The notes under the pieces were generated by a model that made no database searches, was not told the DNA's origin, and worked only from the letters and a program-made list of their open reading frames with translations. Of a stretch of DNA of 64,000 nt, positions 55,099 through 62,361 are shown one piece after another (within the stretch, counting starts at the first letter, position 1; every line of letters starts with the position of its first letter). Source of the stretch: JABFRJ01 sp963847145 (GTDB lineage: Bacteria; Pseudomonadota; Alphaproteobacteria; Rhizobiales; Hyphomicrobiaceae). A program made the translations under genes and the position numbers. The stretch is taken from positions 1,488,001-1,552,000 of the forward strand of contig CAWJYN010000003.1 in assembly GCA_963847145.1 (NCBI GenBank). Direction: 5' to 3'.

Positions 55099-56373
55099 AT
55101 GCTCCTCGCTTCGCGCACCACCCTGAACCGCTTCGCAGATGATCAGCGCGGCGCGGTCGCCATGATGTTCTCGCTGGCGCTGTTCGGCGTTCTGATGTTC
55201 ATGGCTTGCTCCATCGATATCGGCCGCGCCTCGCTGGTGCGCATGAAACTGGCGGCGGCTGTTGACGCAGCGACGATCTTTGCTGCCAAGAGCCTCAAAG
55301 AAGGCAAGTCGCTTGGCGACATCAAGGTCGCTGCCCGGGCGCTGTTTGACGAGAACATGAAGACCGCGTTGCGGATGTCGGTCGTGACCACTTTTGATCT
55401 GGACACAACGGCGGATGGTGCCGGTGTCAAGCTCGATGCCAAGGCGCAATTGCCGACGACGTTTGCGCGCGTGGCTGGTATCAAAACGATGGATGTTGCC
55501 GGCTCGGCAACGGCCATCTTCAACCAACAGGACATCGAAGTCGGCCTGCAGCTCGACGTGACCGGGTCGATGGATCAGTCGATTGCGGGCAAGAAGAAGA
55601 TCGACAGCCTCAAAGTCGCTTCGGCCAATCTTGTCGACATTCTGCTGCCGGCAAGCGGTACCGGCACCACCAAGGTTCGCGTCGGCATCGCGCCGTTCGC
55701 TGCCGGTGTGAATGCAGGCAGCTACGCCAGCCTCGTCGCCGGTGTTTCGGCGCCTGGCAACTGTGTCTATGAGCGCCGCACCAGCTACGCCGATGCGACC
55801 GACGACGCGCCGGTTGGCTCTGACAGCCTCAAGACCCAGAACGATCTCGTCAAAGGCGCGCAGGCTTGCTCTTCGTCTGCAAAGGTTGCCGCGCTGACGG
55901 ATGACCGTGCAACGCTCAAGACTGTGATCAGCGCCCTGAAGACAAGTGGCAGCACCGCCGGCCATCTTGGCACCAGCTGGGCCTGGTATCTGCTGTCGCC
56001 GAACTGGTCGAGCGTCTGGCCGTCGGCGAGCAAGCCTGGCAACTACAATGACGGCAAGACGTTGAAGTTCGCCATCCTGATGACCGATGGAATTTACAAT
56101 ACGGTGGGCGGCATGAACGGCGGTGACTACAGCGCTCTCGCTACCGATGCCCAGAAGCGCGCAAAGAACCTTTGCGACAGCATGAAGTCCAAGGGCATCA
56201 CCGTCTACTCGGTCGGCTTCATCGCTGCCAGCGACCCGGCCGCTGCTGCCGACACGCTCAAGTATTGCGCAAGCGGCGCTGGCAACTTCTACAAGGCGGA
56301 AGATGGTGATCAGCTCAACGCCGCCTTCGCTAACATCGCCAAGGATATCTCGCGCCTGCGTCTGTCGAAGTAA
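55099..56373 (+). CDS. TadG-like pilus assembly protein with von Willebrand A domain
   Basis: A 424-residue protein. LNRFADDQRGAVAMMFSLAL followed by FGVLMFMACSIDIGRASLVR is the TadE/TadG-type N-terminal segment (a single membrane helix after a DQRGxVA motif). From ~150 a VWA domain follows: LQLDVTGSMDQSIAGKKK (MIDAS, Thr in place of the first Ser), ILMTDGIYNTVGGM, and VYSVGFIAASD. TadG-like proteins take part in Flp/Tad pilus assembly, but no other tad gene is in the window. A strong terminator lies right after it, so this gene is transcribed by itself or ends a transcript. Confidence 0.88.
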   Translation: MLLASRTTLNRFADDQRGAVAMMFSLALFGVLMFMACSIDIGRASLVRMKLAAAVDAATIFAAKSLKEGKSLGDIKVAARALFDENMKTALRMSVVTTFDLDTTADGAGVKLDAKAQLPTTFARVAGIKTMDVAGSATAIFNQQDIEVGLQLDVTGSMDQSIAGKKKIDSLKVASANLVDILLPASGTGTTKVRVGIAPFAAGVNAGSYASLVAGVSAPGNCVYERRTSYADATDDAPVGSDSLKTQNDLVKGAQACSSSAKVAALTDDRATLKTVISALKTSGSTAGHLGTSWAWYLLSPNWSSVWPSASKPGNYNDGKTLKFAILMTDGIYNTVGGMNGGDYSALATDAQKRAKNLCDSMKSKGITVYSVGFIAASDPAAAADTLKYCASGAGNFYKAEDGDQLNAAFANIAKDISRLRLSK

Positions 56374-56401
56374 GTTTTGCCTGCCTGACCCTCTGCCTAT
56401 T

Positions 56402-56430
56402 GGGGTGCGGTGAAAACCGCACCCCTTTTT
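56402..56430 (+). terminator. Rho-independent terminator after the TadG-like gene
   Basis: A perfect 10-base-pair stem, GGGGTGCGGT / ACCGCACCCC, with a GAAA loop and a TTTTT tail. The hairpin begins 28 bases after the stop codon. This is the clearest intrinsic terminator in the window. Confidence 0.93.
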
Positions 56431-56498
56431 CTTTGGATTGTTGACATCGCGCGCTGGGGTGCGCACTGACCTGCTGGACCAAAATTCAGAGATCAGCG

Positions 56499-56978
56499 AT
56501 GTCTCAAGATCAGAACCCTTCCGTCGAAGTCAAAATTCTGGATCAACGGCTCACTACTTGGGGGGTGCCGCAGCATGAAAGCGCGATGGCCGCGGCGATC
56601 GACTTGCGTGCCTGCATCGATGCGGCGCTGACGATTGAGCCGGGAACCCCCGCGCACCTCGTGTCATCGGGGATCGCCATCCATCTCGCCGATCCGAACC
56701 TGGCGGCCATCGTCGTGCCGCGCTCAGGGCTTGGGCATAAGAAGGGTCTGGTGCTTGGCAATCTCACCGGCGTGATCGATGCGGACTATACGGGTCCGGT
56801 GATGATCAGCGTATGGAACCGCAACGCCGCTGGTACGCCGCCAATCGTCATCGAGCCGGGTGAGCGGATCGCCCAGATGCTGTTTGTGCCGGTTGTGCGG
56901 CCGCGCTTTGAGATCGTGTCGGAGTTTTCACAGGCCAGTCAGCGCGGCGCAGGTGGTTTCGGATCAACGGGCAGCTAA
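56499..56978 (+). CDS. dut: dUTP diphosphatase
   Basis: A 159-residue trimeric dUTPase that removes dUTP and supplies dUMP. The five motifs are visible: AAAIDLRAC, VPRSGLGHKKGLVLGN, GVIDADYTGPVMI (catalytic Asp), GERIAQMLFVPV, and the C-terminal QRGAGGFGSTGS lid. Length is canonical. It follows the terminator of the previous gene and so needs its own promoter in 56431-56498. Confidence 0.97.
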   Translation: MSQDQNPSVEVKILDQRLTTWGVPQHESAMAAAIDLRACIDAALTIEPGTPAHLVSSGIAIHLADPNLAAIVVPRSGLGHKKGLVLGNLTGVIDADYTGPVMISVWNRNAAGTPPIVIEPGERIAQMLFVPVVRPRFEIVSEFSQASQRGAGGFGSTGS

Positions 56979-57050
56979 CGAAACAATTGCGTGCAAGGCG
57001 CGGCTGGGTTTTGATGCGAGCGTCCGCTTCTGCTCTTTCAGGTCCGATCC

Positions 57051-58545
57051 ATGCCCCTTCGTATTGCCATCGGTGGCTTTCTTCACGAAAGCCACTCCTT
57101 CGCGCCTCGGCCGACCACATATCGGGATTTCCAGAGCCCTGGCGGCTGGCTCGGCCTTGTGGAAGGTGAGCCGATGCTGGCCGGCATTCGAGGCACGTCC
57201 GTGCCGTCGGCGGGTGCGCTCGCAGTGGCGGAAGAGGCCGGCGCCGAGATCGTGCCTCTCGCCTGGTGCTTTGCGAACCCCGCAGGGCCCGTGCAAGACG
57301 AAGCATTCGAGCGCATCTCGGCGCTGATCTGTGCGCGCCTGTCGCGCGCGCTTGATGCGGGTTCACTCGATGGCGTCTATCTCGATCTGCATGGTGCAGG
57401 CGTGTCGGATAGCTTCCCCGATATGGAAGGCGAGCTGTTGCGCCGTGTGCGTGCTGTCATTGGCGCCGTGCCGCTGACGATCAGCCTCGATCCGCACTGC
57501 AATCTGACCACTGCGATGGTTGAGCGATCCGACGCCATTGCGCCGTTCCGTACCTATCCACACATCGACATGCCGGCCGCCGGCGGCCGCGCAATGACGC
57601 TGTTGCTGGCGCGGATCAAGCGCGGCAAGCCGTGGGCGCGGGCTTTCCAGCAGATCGACTTCTGGTTGCCGATCACCAGCCAGTGCACGATGATGGCGCC
57701 GATGGCGCCGGTGTTCGATGAGCGGGCGAACGATCGCGAGCGAGACGGACGTCGCTGAGCTAGCCTTCTGCTTCGGGTTTCCCTACGCAGACTTTGCCGA
57801 TTGCGGTGCAGCGGTCGCAGCCTATGCCGACACGACCATCGAGGCCGAAAAGGCTGTCGCTGCCCTTTGCCGAGACATCAATGCGCGCGAAACGACATTT
57901 GCGCTCGACGTGGTGCCGGCAAAGGCTGCGGTGGGCGAGGCGATCCGGCTGTCGAATGCGGCCAAGAAGCCTGTCGTGATTGCTGATACGCAGGATAATC
58001 CGGGTGGCGGTGGCCATGGCGATACCACCGGCATTCTCGCGGAGCTGATTGCGCAGGGCGCGCGCGGCGCGGTGCTGGCGCTGATCAACGATGCCGAAAG
58101 TGCGGCAGTGTTTCATCGCGCCGGTGTTGGCGCGACTGTCAAGCTGGCGCTGGGTGGCAAGTCGGATGGGGCGCCGCTCGACGTGTCTGCAAAAGTCTTG
58201 AAGCTGACGGATGGCAATTTCATTTGTACTGGACCGATGGCGAAGGGCAATCCGGCCAACCATGGGCCGACGGCTTTGATCGAAGTGGCGCCCGGTGTGT
58301 CCGTCATCGTCGTCAGTCAGAAGTCGCAGGCATACGATCAAGCGCTGTTCCGGCATGTCGGTCTCGAGCCGGCGGATTGCAAAATTCTCGTTCTAAAATC
58401 AAGCGTGCACTTCCGGGCCGATTTTCAGCCGATTGCCGAAACGGTGATTGTTGCGACGTCGCCGGGCCCCGTTGTCGTCGATCCGTCGGTGTTTCCGTTC
58501 AAGTATGTGCGGCCGGGTGTGCGGATGAAGCCGAGAAGCATGTAG
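57051..58545 (+). pseudogene. MlrC-type (M81 family) metallopeptidase-like gene, frameshifted
   Basis: One M81/MlrC protein is split into two frames. The first runs from MPLRIAIGGFLHESHSFAP to a stop at 57758 and carries VYLDLHGAGVSD, ISLDPHCNLT and FRTYPHIDMPA, the metal-binding motifs. The second, in the +1 frame, carries ELAFCFGFPYADF, NPGGGGHGDTTG and the C-terminal MlrC region to 58545. The frames cross in 57715-57757, where the natural reading would go from FDERAND to ETDVAEL; this is a one-base gain or two-base loss. MlrC-like proteins are Zn enzymes linked to microcystin linear-peptide breakdown. The stop TAG is made by the first bases of the repeat at 58542. Confidence 0.85.
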
Positions 58546-58632
58546 GTTGGGTTAGGCGCCCTTCGCGCCGTAACCCAACACTTCGGTGCAAGGTCATGTT
58601 GGGTTACGGCCTACGGGCCTAACCCAACTTAC
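58542..58632. repeat. Dispersed palindromic repeat supplying two stop codons
   Basis: A 91-base relative of the element at 1169-1296. It begins GTAGGTTGGGTTAG and ends CTAACCCAACTTAC (one mismatch to the complement), with internal GGCGC and GGCC palindromes. Its left end gives TAG, the stop of the MlrC-like frame; its right end gives TTA, read on the minus strand as TAA, the stop of rpe. It therefore fits exactly between the two convergent genes. Confidence 0.85.
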
Positions 58633-59291
58633 GCCGACCCGCACGCTTTGCGGATTGCAGCGATGTTTGCCGCATACTGTCCGCCCTTGAAAACGGCGGA
58701 GCCTGCAACCAGCACGTCGACGCCAGCTTGCGTGCAGAGTGGGGCGGTGTCTGGTGTGACGCCACCGTCAACCTCGAGGTGGATCGGCCGCGCGCCGATC
58801 ATCTTTTTGATGCGCTTCATCTTCTCGACCATGGCGGGAATGAAGACTTGGCCACCGAAGCCAGGGTTGACCGTCATCACCAAAATGAGATCGAGCTGAT
58901 CGAGAACATATTCGATGGCGCTTTCAGGCGTTTGCGGCGTCAGCGAAACGCCAGCCTTTTTGCCGAGCGCGCGTATCGTCTGCAGCGAGCGGTGCAGATG
59001 CGGACCTGCCTCCGCATGTACCGTGATGATGTCTGAGCCAGCTTTTGCAAACGCCTCCAGATAGGGGTCTGCCGGCGCAATCATCAGATGCACGTCGATG
59101 ATTTTCTTGGTGTGCGGGCGCAGCGCTTTGACGACGTCCGGGCCGATCGTGATGTTGGGCACGAAATGGCCATCCATCACGTCCACATGCACCCAGTCGC
59201 AACCGGCCGCGTCGATGGCGCGGACTTCCTCACCCAACCGCGCAAAGTCAGCGGACAAGATGGAGGGGGCGATGAGAAGCGGCGAGGGCAT
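58629..59291 (-). CDS. rpe: Ribulose-phosphate 3-epimerase
   Basis: A 220-residue TIM-barrel enzyme of the pentose phosphate/Calvin cycle. LIAPSILSADFARLGEEV is the N-terminus, WVHVDVMDGHFVPNITIGP the metal-binding block, VMTVNPGFGGQVFIPAMV the catalytic loop and LEVDGGVTPDT the second Asp motif. The start at 59291 gives MPSPLLIAPS; a longer frame adds 22 non-conserved residues. Its stop codon is formed by the end of the repeat next to it. Confidence 0.97.
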   Translation of the reverse strand: MPSPLLIAPSILSADFARLGEEVRAIDAAGCDWVHVDVMDGHFVPNITIGPDVVKALRPHTKKIIDVHLMIAPADPYLEAFAKAGSDIITVHAEAGPHLHRSLQTIRALGKKAGVSLTPQTPESAIEYVLDQLDLILVMTVNPGFGGQVFIPAMVEKMKRIKKMIGARPIHLEVDGGVTPDTAPLCTQAGVDVLVAGSAVFKGGQYAANIAAIRKACGSA

Positions 59292-59451
59292 GAAAAACCT
59301 CAATTCTGTACGGTCGTGGGTGCGTCGTCTTCGGCCATTGGTCGACGGCGAGATCACACCTATCTTCTGAGTATAAGACGTGGCGTTATCGGTTCGTGCC
59401 GACGGTCGTCATTTTTGCCTCCGTCAGCGTTCGCGTCGGGAGTGCTTCGAT

Positions 59452-60180
59452 ATGACCAATTCAATCCTGGCTGACAAGTCAGTTGGAACAACCGATCGCG
59501 CCGGCGACGCGCTTACGGTGCACCACGCGCCTAAAGATTGGCGTGACCGGTTCGCGCTCCGCTTTACCAAATTGCTGCGCTTCTGCGCGGATACGTTTTT
59601 CGCCAAGCGCTATGGCCATCGGGCGATCGTGCTTGAGACAGTGGCGGCTGTGCCGGGCATGGTCGGCGCGATGCTGACGCATTTCAGATGTCTGCGGCGT
59701 ATGATCGATGATGAGGGCTGGATCCGCACGTTGCTGGAGGAAGCCGAGAACGAGCGCATGCATCTGATGACGTTCATCGAGATCGCCAAACCGACGTGGT
59801 TCGAGCGAATGGTCATTCTGTTGGTGCAGTGGTTCTTCTTCGTCGGGTTCTTCTTCCTCTACCTCCTGTCAGCCCGCACGGCGCACCGTGTCGTCGGCTA
59901 TTTCGAGGAGGAAGCGGTGATCAGCTACACGGCCTACCTCAAGGATATCGATGAGGGGCGCTCGCCGAACGTTCCAGCACCGGCGATTGCGAAGCATTAC
60001 TGGAAGCTGCCCGACACGGCCACGCTGCGCGACGTCGTCCTCGTCGTCCGCGCCGACGAAGCGCATCACCGCGATGTGAATCACGGGTTCGCCAATGAGC
60101 TCGGTGGTGGGACTTTTGATCATGTGGCAGTGGCACCGTATCCGAAGCACGCGGAAACGTTGCGGGCGGAGGAGAGGTAG
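59452..60180 (+). CDS. Alternative oxidase
   Basis: A 242-residue di-iron ubiquinol oxidase. The ligand motifs are all there: IVLETVAAVPGM (LET), EAENERMHLMTFIE (NERMH), YFEEEAVISYT (LEEEA type, here FEEEA) and VVRADEAHHRDVNHG (RADExxH). It lies on the inner-membrane face, takes electrons from ubiquinol to O2 without proton pumping, and is insensitive to cyanide in known members. The start at 59452 gives MTNSILADKS; an upstream ATG 72 bases earlier is less likely. It is alone, divergent from rpe, convergent with the VapC remnant. AOX is found in only some proteobacteria. Confidence 0.94.
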   Translation: MTNSILADKSVGTTDRAGDALTVHHAPKDWRDRFALRFTKLLRFCADTFFAKRYGHRAIVLETVAAVPGMVGAMLTHFRCLRRMIDDEGWIRTLLEEAENERMHLMTFIEIAKPTWFERMVILLVQWFFFVGFFFLYLLSARTAHRVVGYFEEEAVISYTAYLKDIDEGRSPNVPAPAIAKHYWKLPDTATLRDVVLVVRADEAHHRDVNHGFANELGGGTFDHVAVAPYPKHAETLRAEER

Positions 60181-60189
60181 AGGGCGTGT

Positions 60190-60628
60190 TCACACGTCGC
60201 TTGGCAGCGTGACGAAGGGATCGAGCGCGGCGACATCGAGCCTGCTGATGTCGCGCAGGTTTCTCGTGAGTACAATGAGACCGTGTCTTGCGGCGGTGGC
60301 TGCAATGATGAGGTCAGGTAGTGCTACTGGCTGTTGGTAAGTTGCGGCACTGAGGCGTGCCAAATGCCGCGCCGCTTCGACATCGAGCGGCAGCACGCGA
60401 TCGGCGAAGTCCGTCAGGATTGCTGCGATGAGTGTTCGCGATTTCGTCGGCGCGTCCGGCCTTGTTGTCGCGGCGCAGTTTCAAGACGCCGGCGTCCAAC
60501 TCGGTGATCGTCATGACTGACAGATAGAGGCTTGCGCCGTTGCGCTCGAGCCATGAGATCAGCTCCGGTGCTTGTGGGTGGCGACGCGGATCGAGCATGG
60601 ACACAATGTTGGTGTCGAGCAGGTACAT
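60190..60628 (-). pseudogene. VapC-type PIN-domain toxin, frameshifted
   Basis: The 5' frame starts MYLLDTNIVSMLDPRRH (first catalytic Asp), has LSVMTITELDAGVLKL (Glu), and then loses sense after RADEIANT. The rest of the PIN domain continues in another frame: LPLDVEAARHLARLSA, ALPDLIIAATAARHG (Asp) and IVLTRNLRDISRLDV. The shift lies near 60430, where IANT should run into IAAILTDFADRVLP. Correction by one base restores a full-length VapC (~145 residues). The antitoxin gene lies 21 bases upstream on the same strand. It is a dead toxin or a sequencing error. Confidence 0.82.
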
Positions 60629-60649
60629 GGCGTTCCCGATCGAAAGGTT

Positions 60650-60928
60650 TCAGTCGACGGTGACGCCGAGCGGTCGGTCCAGCCAAGGGCGGTCCGTCGT
60701 GGGACCATCGCTAACGTCGGGAACTGCGACAGGAACCGCTCGCGCGTACTGTGCCAGCAGCGCACCGAGCGTAGGCGCGGATTTCGCGTGGGCGCGCCAC
60801 GCCTCCTCGGAGACGATGACGACGGCTTCCTTGCCATACCGCGTGATGCGCGACGGCTCGCCCGCTAAGGCTCTGTCGATCAGCTTGGAGAAGTCAGCGC
60901 GGGCTTCGTTGATCGGGTACGTTTTCAT
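60650..60928 (-). CDS. Phd/YefM-type antitoxin
   Basis: A 92-residue protein. MKTYPINEARADFSKLIDRA is the DNA-binding N-terminal half of the Phd/YefM family, followed by SRITRYGKEAVVIVSEEAW. The C-terminal half (HAKSAPTLGALLAQY onward) would wrap the toxin. The start at 60928 has no strong upstream site, and an in-frame ATG 33 bases earlier is possible. It precedes the VapC remnant and is likely autoregulated through the palindrome at 60955. The antitoxin frame is intact though its toxin is not. Confidence 0.85.
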   Translation of the reverse strand: MKTYPINEARADFSKLIDRALAGEPSRITRYGKEAVVIVSEEAWRAHAKSAPTLGALLAQYARAVPVAVPDVSDGPTTDRPWLDRPLGVTVD

Positions 60929-60954
60929 GGCGGGGCTCCGGAAGCAGCATATGT

Positions 60955-60974
60955 ACAACAAATGCGCATGTTGT
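60955..60974. promoter_or_regulatory. Palindromic operator candidate for the toxin-antitoxin pair
   Basis: ACAAC and GTTGT flank a centre containing the palindrome ATGCGCAT, 26 bases upstream of the antitoxin ATG. The surroundings are AT-rich. Phd/YefM antitoxins repress their own promoters by binding such palindromes, so this is the likely site. Confidence 0.55.
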
Positions 60975-61253
60975 GCAATATTGAAATGAAGCGTTGGCGC
61001 ATCATCGTCCCATTAGCGGCAATGGTGAATCGCTCGCGCGGTGGGGAAATGGACGCGTTCTGGAGTCCCCACAAACAACGACAAGCGATGCTGGGTCGCG
61101 TGAAGGCTTGACCTAACCTACAAGCTGGATGTGTCGGGGGGCGGAATTGAGGACCGTGCCCTGGCTACCGGTGCGTGCGGCGCCTGAATGGGCCTCGGCG
61201 TGGACAAAGTTGCGGGTGGGCGATCTGGCATTCTCGCTGGCCGTGTGGTACGC
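60975..61253. other. Gap between two toxin-antitoxin loci
   Basis: Together with the operator region this makes about 325 bases without a gene between the two divergent antitoxin genes. A weak match to the ends of the 1169/58542 repeat (CTAACCTAC near 61114) suggests a decayed repeat copy. No promoter for the plus-strand antitoxin could be assigned. Confidence 0.4.
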
Positions 61254-61490
61254 ATGATTATGGACAAAACGCTCGACAAAGCCCTCGATCGTATTCGCTC
61301 CTGGCCGCCTGATCGGCAGGAGGACTTGGTGCGGATGCTCGACGAGATCGAATTATCCGGCGTCGGGGTGTACGACATGTCGGACGAGGAGGAGCGTCTC
61401 GTCCGCGTCGGCCTCGATCAAGCCGAGCGCGGCGAGTTTGTTTCCGATAGCGATATGGAAGCGTTCTGGCGGCGAAATCGATTGCCATGA
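61254..61490 (+). CDS. Antitoxin-like protein of a ParE/RelE-type module
   Basis: A 78-residue acidic protein (IMDKTLDKALDRIRSWPPDR, MSDEEERLVRVGLDQAERGE, SDMEAFWRRNRLP). The C-terminal pattern SDEEERxxRxGLxQAERGEFVSD is typical of small antitoxins paired with ParE/RelE toxins. It overlaps the next gene by four bases (ATGA), as in such pairs. The start at 61254 was preferred to one 66 bases upstream; an ATG at 61260 is equally possible. The DNA-binding fold was not identified. Confidence 0.72.
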   Translation: MIMDKTLDKALDRIRSWPPDRQEDLVRMLDEIELSGVGVYDMSDEEERLVRVGLDQAERGEFVSDSDMEAFWRRNRLP

Positions 61491-61750
61491 AGGTCCGCTT
61501 CACGCCTCAGGCGCGCGTGGATATCGACACCGTTTATCGCAATATCGCGCGTTCAAATCCCGACGCGGCGCAGCGTGTCGAAGACCTGATCCGTTCGAAG
61601 ATCGAGCGATTAGGACGCCGCCTAGACTATGCGCTCCATAATCATACAACGGAACACCACTCCCTCGTTCGTCATGGCCGCGAAGGCGGCCACCCAAGCA
61701 AACCAATTGTTCGGCTCAGTCGTCCGCAAAACCTACTTCTGCATCTCTGA
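61487..61750 (+). pseudogene. ParE/RelE-type toxin, 3' end lost at a palindromic repeat
   Basis: The first ~45 codons (MKVRFTPQARVDIDTVYRNI, ARSNPDAAQRVEDLIRSKIERLG) are the N-terminal half of a ParE/RelE toxin. After that the frame reads into sequence without family resemblance, then into the left arm of the 61670-61815 palindrome, and ends at 61750. The C-terminal half, which holds the toxin's active or gyrase-contact residues, is missing and does not resume beyond the repeat. The fragment is probably inactive. Confidence 0.72.
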
Positions 61751-61815
61751 GTCTGAGTTGATTTTTGAGCTCAATCGGTCAGCTTGCTTGGGTGGCCGCC
61801 TTCGCGGCCATGACG
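61670..61815. repeat. Long palindromic repeat (32-base perfect inverted arms)
   Basis: Arms at 61670-61701 and 61784-61815 are perfectly complementary over 32 bases (CGTCATGGCCGCGAAGGCGG onward), with an 82-base AT-richer centre. It belongs to the same family as 46032-46117 but has a longer centre. It lies in the 3' part of the toxin remnant. No transposase is encoded inside; it looks like a MITE-like dispersed element. Confidence 0.88.
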
Positions 61816-61939
61816 GAGATTCAAGAGGAAGTGCCGAGGGACTGAACAGCGCGTGTTGTCCTGTTGAGCCAGCCATGGTGATTGCGACTTGTCGGCCTTT
61901 TCCGACGCACCGGACCGCTGACCTCCGAAAGCGAACGCC

Positions 61940-62140
61940 ATGAAGACCGTCACGCCATCCATAGAACTCATCCACGAAGGCCGCTATGTCGCGGAGGTTC
62001 CGGTCGACCTGATCGAGACCGCTGGCGACTGGTCGCCCTACCTATCGCTCGATGACGCTGAGAAACTCGACAAAGTGCGGCTCGTGCTGCGGGCTGGTGA
62101 TTTGAGGGCGGCGAGCGCATTAGCGCGCGGTACGAATTGA
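61940..62140 (+). CDS. Small conserved-looking protein, possible C-terminal frameshift
   Basis: A 66-residue protein (MKTVTPSIELIHEGRYVAEV, DLIETAGDWSPYLSLDDAEK). The sequence looks like a small conserved protein family often seen near toxin genes, but no function is known to me. Immediately after codon ~60 (SALARGTN, stop) another frame reads ARYELTPVG, which would fit the family's C-terminus better, so a frameshift near 62122 is suspected. It follows the palindromic repeat by 124 bases. Confidence 0.6.
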   Translation: MKTVTPSIELIHEGRYVAEVPVDLIETAGDWSPYLSLDDAEKLDKVRLVLRAGDLRAASALARGTN

Positions 62141-62361
62141 CGCCGGTGGGGTGGGTAGTGGGGCGCGAGCCTGGGCACCAGGCCATCCAAATACTTGAGC
62201 CAACGGCTTTATTCATTCCCTTGCGGAGTTGTGACAGCCAAACGTAAGGGCCACTACCGGTTACGCCAAGTGATGCACTGGCGGCGGTGCGTTTTCTTTG
62301 CTATTGCAACGCGCTAGCAAAGAAGCTTGTGCCCAGATGGCACTACAAATCGCGAGCCACT

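Noticed and set aside
55099..56373. A complete tad pilus locus
   Set aside because: Only a TadG-like gene was found; no tadA/B/C, cpaB/C or flp gene lies nearby.
61670..61815. An insertion sequence
   Set aside because: The arms are perfect, but the centre encodes no transposase and is only 82 bases; a dispersed palindromic repeat fits better.
62141..62361. A promoter or second gene upstream of the TIR/NDT-like gene
   Set aside because: Only short frames are present and no -10/-35 pair could be assigned.
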